DNA of 64,000 bases from Asterella californica (lineage: Eukaryota > Streptophyta > Marchantiopsida > Marchantiales > Aytoniaceae): assembly GCA_036924285.1 (NCBI GenBank), contig JAYKYS010000007.1:1922001-1986000 (forward strand). The letters run 5' to 3'. Position numbers and translations under genes: made by a program. Shown here piece by piece: positions 59,296 through 64,000 of the stretch (the stretch's first letter is position 1; the number at the start of each line of letters is the position of its first letter). A model generated the notes under the pieces. That model made no database searches. It worked only from the letters and a program-made list of their open reading frames with translations, and was not told the origin of the DNA.

Positions 59296-60069
59296 AAACA
59301 AGCTTCGACTTTGCACAACTTCTAACAATCACCGCCACTCAAGAAGAAGGCTTCTCATGCACAATTGGGTGTGAATTCAAGGAAATCCACTGTCCAGAAG
59401 ACACAGACAAAGCTTCTACAGTCAAATCTGAAAATCTATTCTCCGAGAAGAAGGTACATTGGCTTTGAGAAGCTCACTCCTCCACTTCCTGTTCTGACTC
59501 CTCGACACACCAGCTTAGAAGCAGGACTACACAGTGATGCCGTTCCCTATTCTAGGTTGTCCACTATTGCTGTCTACATCTTTCGATCCACTGCTGGGAG
59601 CAGAAGTACATGCTCCTCCTATGTAATCCAACTCTGTTCGTATGTCTCTAGCAATAGACGTAATGTGTTCTGTGCGTGTTACTTGTGTGCAACATGTGTG
59701 TACAAAATCCTGCTCTGTGTTCTACTTTATACATCTGCACTTGAGTCATAGGAGGGATATCCTCTCCAATCCCAACTCGCAACCAAGAAAGATGGACCGT
59801 TGTCAGAAGACCACCACCTCACATGCATACGGTTCCTTTCTCAGTTTGGAAACTTACTCTCTACTCTATTGTTGCTTATCCTGTCACATGGACATTCATC
59901 TAAAAATACAAGGGAGTTGCTCCTTCCTAAAATAGTAGACTTCACCTCCTATCAAAATTAGACAAGTCAACTGTCTTCCTAACTCTATTATCTACTCATG
60001 TTCGCCAGGTGCGATCTCCACTGGATCCTTTCCTACCTGATCTTCTAAATCGACTTCTTATAAGGTGGG
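59296..60069 (+). other. Unassigned, possibly continuation of the gag-like pseudogene
   Basis: Open frames at 59,365-59,751 and 59,642-59,935 overlap in different frames and show no named domain. They may be remains of the element that starts at 58,820. Confidence 0.3.
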
Positions 60070-61620
60070 AAGCCCTGATGGTACCTCGGGTGTGACTGAG
60101 GTGGCTTGTCCTTGACCTGCATGACTTCTTATTCACGCTGCTACAATCGTGCCTGCAACTCCTGGTTGCTTTTCTTCAGCCGTGCGGACTCCTTGGTAGA
60201 AATAGATACTTCCGTCTTGTACTTCGCTGCAAGCTTCTCCGTGGTGTGGAGGTTGGCTTCCAGCGTGTCTACTTTCTTCTGGACCTCCTCTTGCTGCATC
60301 ACGGTGCGCAGACCAAATCTAGGTCATAGTGGCTTCTCCTGAGCCATCGTGCGCTTCTCCACCAACTCCATGACGGGCTAGATCTCCGAACAGAAGAAGG
60401 CGCTGAACTCATCCAACATTCTTTTTGCAGAAGACAAGTTCATCCTCACGAATTGATCAGAGGCATCTTCCTTGTTCCAGAGACAAGGATGCCTCTTCTA
60501 CCACTGTAGTCTTCCGCTTCTGCGTACGGAAAGACGCTACTCTTCTCATCTTCCAAGGTGGAAGATCTCTTTTCATCGCAGGAGCGATCCTCTTCGTTGC
60601 ACTTCCTCGAGTCGCAGTTAGAATGTCAACCCATACTTCGGCTTCTGGAGTCTTCGGAAGACTCCATATAGTCGCAGAAGCTGTCTTCTCCGTAATCTTG
60701 ATGCTCGGCGTCTCCTCCTGTGAATCCGATCCGGATCCATAATGGATGGTCGAGAAAAATACGCTCTTCCTAGGCACACTCATAGGCCCCATCTTCAACG
60801 GCGATGCGTCTTTTGTATCACCGGAGTCGTCTTCTCTCACCAAAATCGTCTTCAGCTGAGTGCCTGGTCTTGTCAGAGACACTGAAGTGAGAGGAGAAGA
60901 CATCGCAACTGCATGGTCTTCTTCCTCTGAGGTCTCTTCCTTTACCTCGCACTATCCTGCTGACCCATACTTCTCCAACTGATCTTCCTGCAAATCTCCC
61001 TTGGACACGTACAAATAACAGAAGAACGAGGTGAGGTGCCCTCCTGCTAGGGTGCCCAAGTACACTAGCTCGACCTTGATGTATGTGTGGAAGAAGGCGC
61101 CCCAATTGACGGGCAGTCTTTCTCAGATGGCTTCCAAGAACTCCACGTCCTGGTCTCCAAGGTACCTCATCTTCTGCGCTTTTCCCTTGGGAAAAAAGTG
61201 AAGATACAACTTCCTCAGAAGACGCTTCTTCGGCTCCCAGAAGCTTCTACCTTCCATCCGTTTCACCCATGTCTGTCTTCCAAGAAGAGGTAGGTCGTGC
61301 TTCTGGATACTTGCCAGTTCTCAGAGATCATCGGTAAGATCTTCTTCTCCAACTCGTATCTTCGGTTCTCTGCTTCTGATCTGTGAAAAGATCTTGCGTC
61401 CCCACTGCATCATCCAGGAAGATGATCTTCCACGAGCAACTCTTGCCTTCACAGATACAAGGTTGCGCGGAGACAATGCCGTCCAAACCTCCTCCAGAAT
61501 ACCGTAATCCGTGAGGTTCCAGTTCCACAGAAAGAAGTCGAGGCCCAACTCCTTGATGAAAGGTTTGGTCTCCACCAACTCTACTGTCGGTAACACTAAT
61601 CCTCGAGGATGCATCATCAT
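60070..61620 (-). pseudogene. Decayed retroelement gag-like ORF, copy 1
   Basis: Read on the minus strand from 61,620, successive open pieces run: FIKELGLDFFLWNWNLTDYG, SYMPL-like basic segments at 61,090-61,320, then a Ser/Lys/acidic region (60,457-60,903), and finally a coiled-coil-like stretch (about 60,130-60,300) with LEANLHTTEKLAAKYK and LKKSNQELQARL. A globular N-terminus followed by a charged linker and coiled coil suits a gag-like protein. The frame is broken near 61,321, around 61,090, near 60,955 and again after 60,450. The N-terminal part recurs at 63.3-63.85 kb. Confidence 0.5.
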
Positions 61621-63279
61621 GTTCGAGCTTTTGTTACACTAAGCCACACGTACTTGCTGTGAGCCGAAGGCTCAGTCCTCTCCATGTCTTCACAGTCTAG
61701 CTTCCACTCTCAGAAGACGAATATAGTCTTCCAGAAGACAAATATTCCGTCTTTCGAGATTCTAACAGTGCTTCCTAAGTACCTCTCATCTTCCAAGCTA
61801 TATCTAAGCAATCCTAAATAAGTAAGGCATCGCATGGATTCCTAAGAAGAAAATCCACCTTGCAATTCATCCTACTTCATAACAAAAGATAACAAGACAC
61901 GTGAGAAGCAGAGTATACAGAAAGTTCAGAAGATGGTTGAGGACTCCTGCGGTGACAGTGACCTCCAGAAAGACTCACGGGACAACTTCCGATTTAACTG
62001 ATGTATTCAGAAGACTTCCCGCAGCCAAGCTTCCCATCACTGATCTCACCTGTCTTCGACTTCATACACGCAATCTAGCCTCACAACAGACACGGAACAT
62101 TCATATTCTGTTCTTCCGACTCCTCACCTCTCATACACACTCAGAAGAAGCTTGCTGCATGACGGAAAGACATGATCCTCGATCATTCTCTCCAGATTTT
62201 GCCAGCAAGGCTTCTCACAACACTCTTCTAAGTTCGGGAAGAAGAAGGAATAGGCTGCTATGGATCAGACAAAAGAGATCCATAAAGGACCCTCACGTCT
62301 TCTCGCACAGTCTGTCAGCTTTTCGAGTCTTCTAGTCTCTCTAGGAAGATGTGGATTTTTAGAAGTCAGGAAGATTGGGAGGCGTAGGTCTGGTTCCCAA
62401 TTTCCGCTAATCAACTCGCAAGTTCACTCAGGATTCGTATCAAGCTTTTCTCAACACAAAGTCCAATCCAATCCAATCTAATCTTGATTCGAATTGCAAA
62501 CAGTCGTCTTCTGAAGACGTTCAGACATTCAGAAGCGTCTTCTGTCCACGGATTTTGGAACAGAGACACAGTAGGGTAGAAAAATTGATAGTCAAGTTAT
62601 CCAATTTGAGGATGAGAAGCAGGAAAGCTCAATTCCAACTTGAGAAGAAATGAGAAGATGGCTGTCGAAAATTGGACAGCGCTTCTGTACTCAATTTTCG
62701 TAGAAGAAAGTTCAGGATAGAGAAATCGATCGATGAGTTACTTACAAACGAGCGGAGAAGCGCGGGGGACATCAAATCAGAGATGGGAAGCGATGGAGAA
62801 GAGAGAAAGAACATGAGAAGAACCTCAGTACTGCTTCTGGCTGCTTCTGGTTGCTCCTTCAGTCTTTTGCGTGCTTCTGGTCTTCAATTTCATCTTCAAT
62901 GTGACACCACGATCTTGCTTCTGTCGCCAATTTCGAGTTGTGCCCCTCTGCTGCTGCAATCGATCTTGCTAGGCACCGAAGCTTCTCTCCCGATTCCTCA
63001 TCGACCCTCTAGTTCTACTCTTCGAATCCTCAGGGATTCCTTACTCTCTCAGCTCGAATGTACTTCCTGGCTGGAAAAACGGCCTCGCTCTCTCTCGCTC
63101 TAATTCGATCCTACGTGCTCTTGATCTCGACCCTTCTCGCTTCCAATGCTACTTCGATTTCCAAGGTGCATTCGATCCTAATGCGCAGTCGATCTCCAAT
63201 GCGAGAAGCAGCAAGGGAGTCGATGCTAATTTGTCTTCAGCTCGTGTCTTCCTTGCGTGATTAAGAAAATGAGGTTCGA
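61621..63279. other. Spacer rich in GAAGAC/GTCTTC motifs, possibly leader or LTR of the gag-like element
   Basis: The phrase CAGAAGAC or its complement GTCTTCTG occurs repeatedly, including a near-palindrome CGTCTTC-T-GAAGACG at 62,505-62,519. Plus-strand open frames (61,901-62,335; 62,672-63,103) are Ser/Arg/Leu-rich and unrecognised. No paired LTRs could be shown. Confidence 0.35.
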
Positions 63280-63850
63280 TTATCTCGGTCTACTTACTAC
63301 CACGGAGACTACTCGGTAGGTACACCTATCCCTTGCCTCGGTGACACGTGGTTGGTACCCATGAGTCGCAATCACTATCTTCTCGGAAGATGTCTGTCTT
63401 CCGTCTTTCATCTTCTGGAAGACATGGTTCAGAAGTCGTCTTTGTTTCGACTTCGAAAGAAGTCGACTTCTCCTTACAAGGTGCAATCTGTTCCTCCCGT
63501 GTCTGTCTTCCAAGAAGAGGCATGTAGTATTTCCAGCTACATGCCACTTCTCAAAGATCATCGGTACGATCTTCTTCTCCAGCTCGTACCCGTGGTTCTC
63601 TGTTTCTAGTTGGTGAAAAGTCTTACGTCACCACTCCACTGTTCAGAACGATGGTCTTCCTCGAGCGACCTCTGTGTTCACAAGTACAAGATTGCACGGA
63701 GGCAATGCTGTTCAAACCTCCTCCAGAATACCTTGGTTCGCGAGGTTCCAGTCCCACGTGAAGAAGTCGAGGTCCAACTCCTTGATGTAAGGTTTGGCCT
63801 AGGTCAACTCTGTCGACGGTGTCGGAGTGTGATCCGTCCACCTAGGAAAG
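63280..63850 (-). pseudogene. Decayed retroelement gag-like ORF, copy 2
   Basis: 63,480-63,850 matches 61,270-61,620 over about 340 bp, sharing GTCTGTCTTCCAAGAAGAGG, CAAACCTCCTCCAGAATACC and GAAGAAGTCGAGG at about three-quarters identity by eye. Downstream of 63,480 on the minus strand (63,280-63,480) the sequence diverges from copy 1. Frame interrupted. Together the copies show a family present at least twice in the same orientation. Confidence 0.6.
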
Positions 63851-64000
63851 CGCTGAGCTTCTGGCTGTGGATGTTTACTCAAGTGGTTGGCTTTCAGGTT
63901 ACAACAGGGGCTATAAACACTCACACAAGTGTTTAAGATCCTATAATATGCTCAAAAAGTGAAATTCAGGTCTAACTAGCAGTAATAAGATCGGACGGTG
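63851..64000. other. Right edge, no feature
   Basis: The last 150 bp contain no recognisable element. The match between the two gag-like copies ends near 63,850. Confidence 0.4.

Overview
The window reads as nuclear DNA of a land plant. There is no operon structure. The two clear protein genes are split by short GT-AG introns. One of them belongs to a plant family that couples an EEIG1/EHBP1-type (NT-C2) domain to a conserved plant C-terminal domain, and the rest is dominated by old transposable elements separated by AT-rich spacer. The type of LINE and of gag-like retroelement debris recalls bryophyte, perhaps liverwort, genomes, but that placement is an impression from memory and tentative.

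Gene-bearing left third (1-15,300). A gene on the minus strand enters from the left edge and starts at 3807. Spliced in silico over nine exons it encodes a TOPORS-like RING E3 ligase: an intact C3HC4 RING, the conserved middle region of the TOPORS family, and a Lys/Arg/Ser-rich tail cut by the window edge. One of its introns holds nested duplications. A PIF/Harbinger-type nuclease remnant lies at about 7.4-7.9 kb. A second minus-strand gene (9808-12986, four exons, 761 codons, complete) encodes the NT-C2 protein. Upstream of it is a GC- and pyrimidine-rich stretch that probably carries its leader and promoter.

Transposon-rich middle (16-36 kb). It contains a decayed LINE (reverse transcriptase FADD box and zinc-binding tail), a SINE-like Pol III-type element, one copy of a dispersed repeat of about 1.25 kb, AT-rich spacer, several copies of a short element built from two hairpins, and a hAT transposase pseudogene (32,963-35,093) that is nearly full length with only a few lesions.

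Right half (36-64 kb). It is mostly unassigned sequence with scattered small elements: a 363-bp MITE with long iterated terminal inverted repeats, a perfect 85-bp tandem duplication, a 57-bp inverted-repeat element, and a possible small six-exon gene at 44.4-45.9 kb. These are followed by a second copy of the 1.25-kb repeat, a 3 x 157-bp tandem array directly upstream of a LINE (DUF4283-like ORF1, zinc knuckle, endonuclease start, reverse transcriptase missing), and decayed gag-like sequences, one family of which occurs twice on the minus strand at the right end.

No CRISPR array, rRNA, intact tRNA or prokaryote-type system was seen. The most interesting items are the two-hairpin repeat family, the LINE with an upstream monomer-like array, the MITE with iterated subterminal motifs, a cloverleaf-forming sequence near 58.4 kb, and the plant TOPORS-like gene. 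All splice models were made by eye from phase and splice-site consistency.
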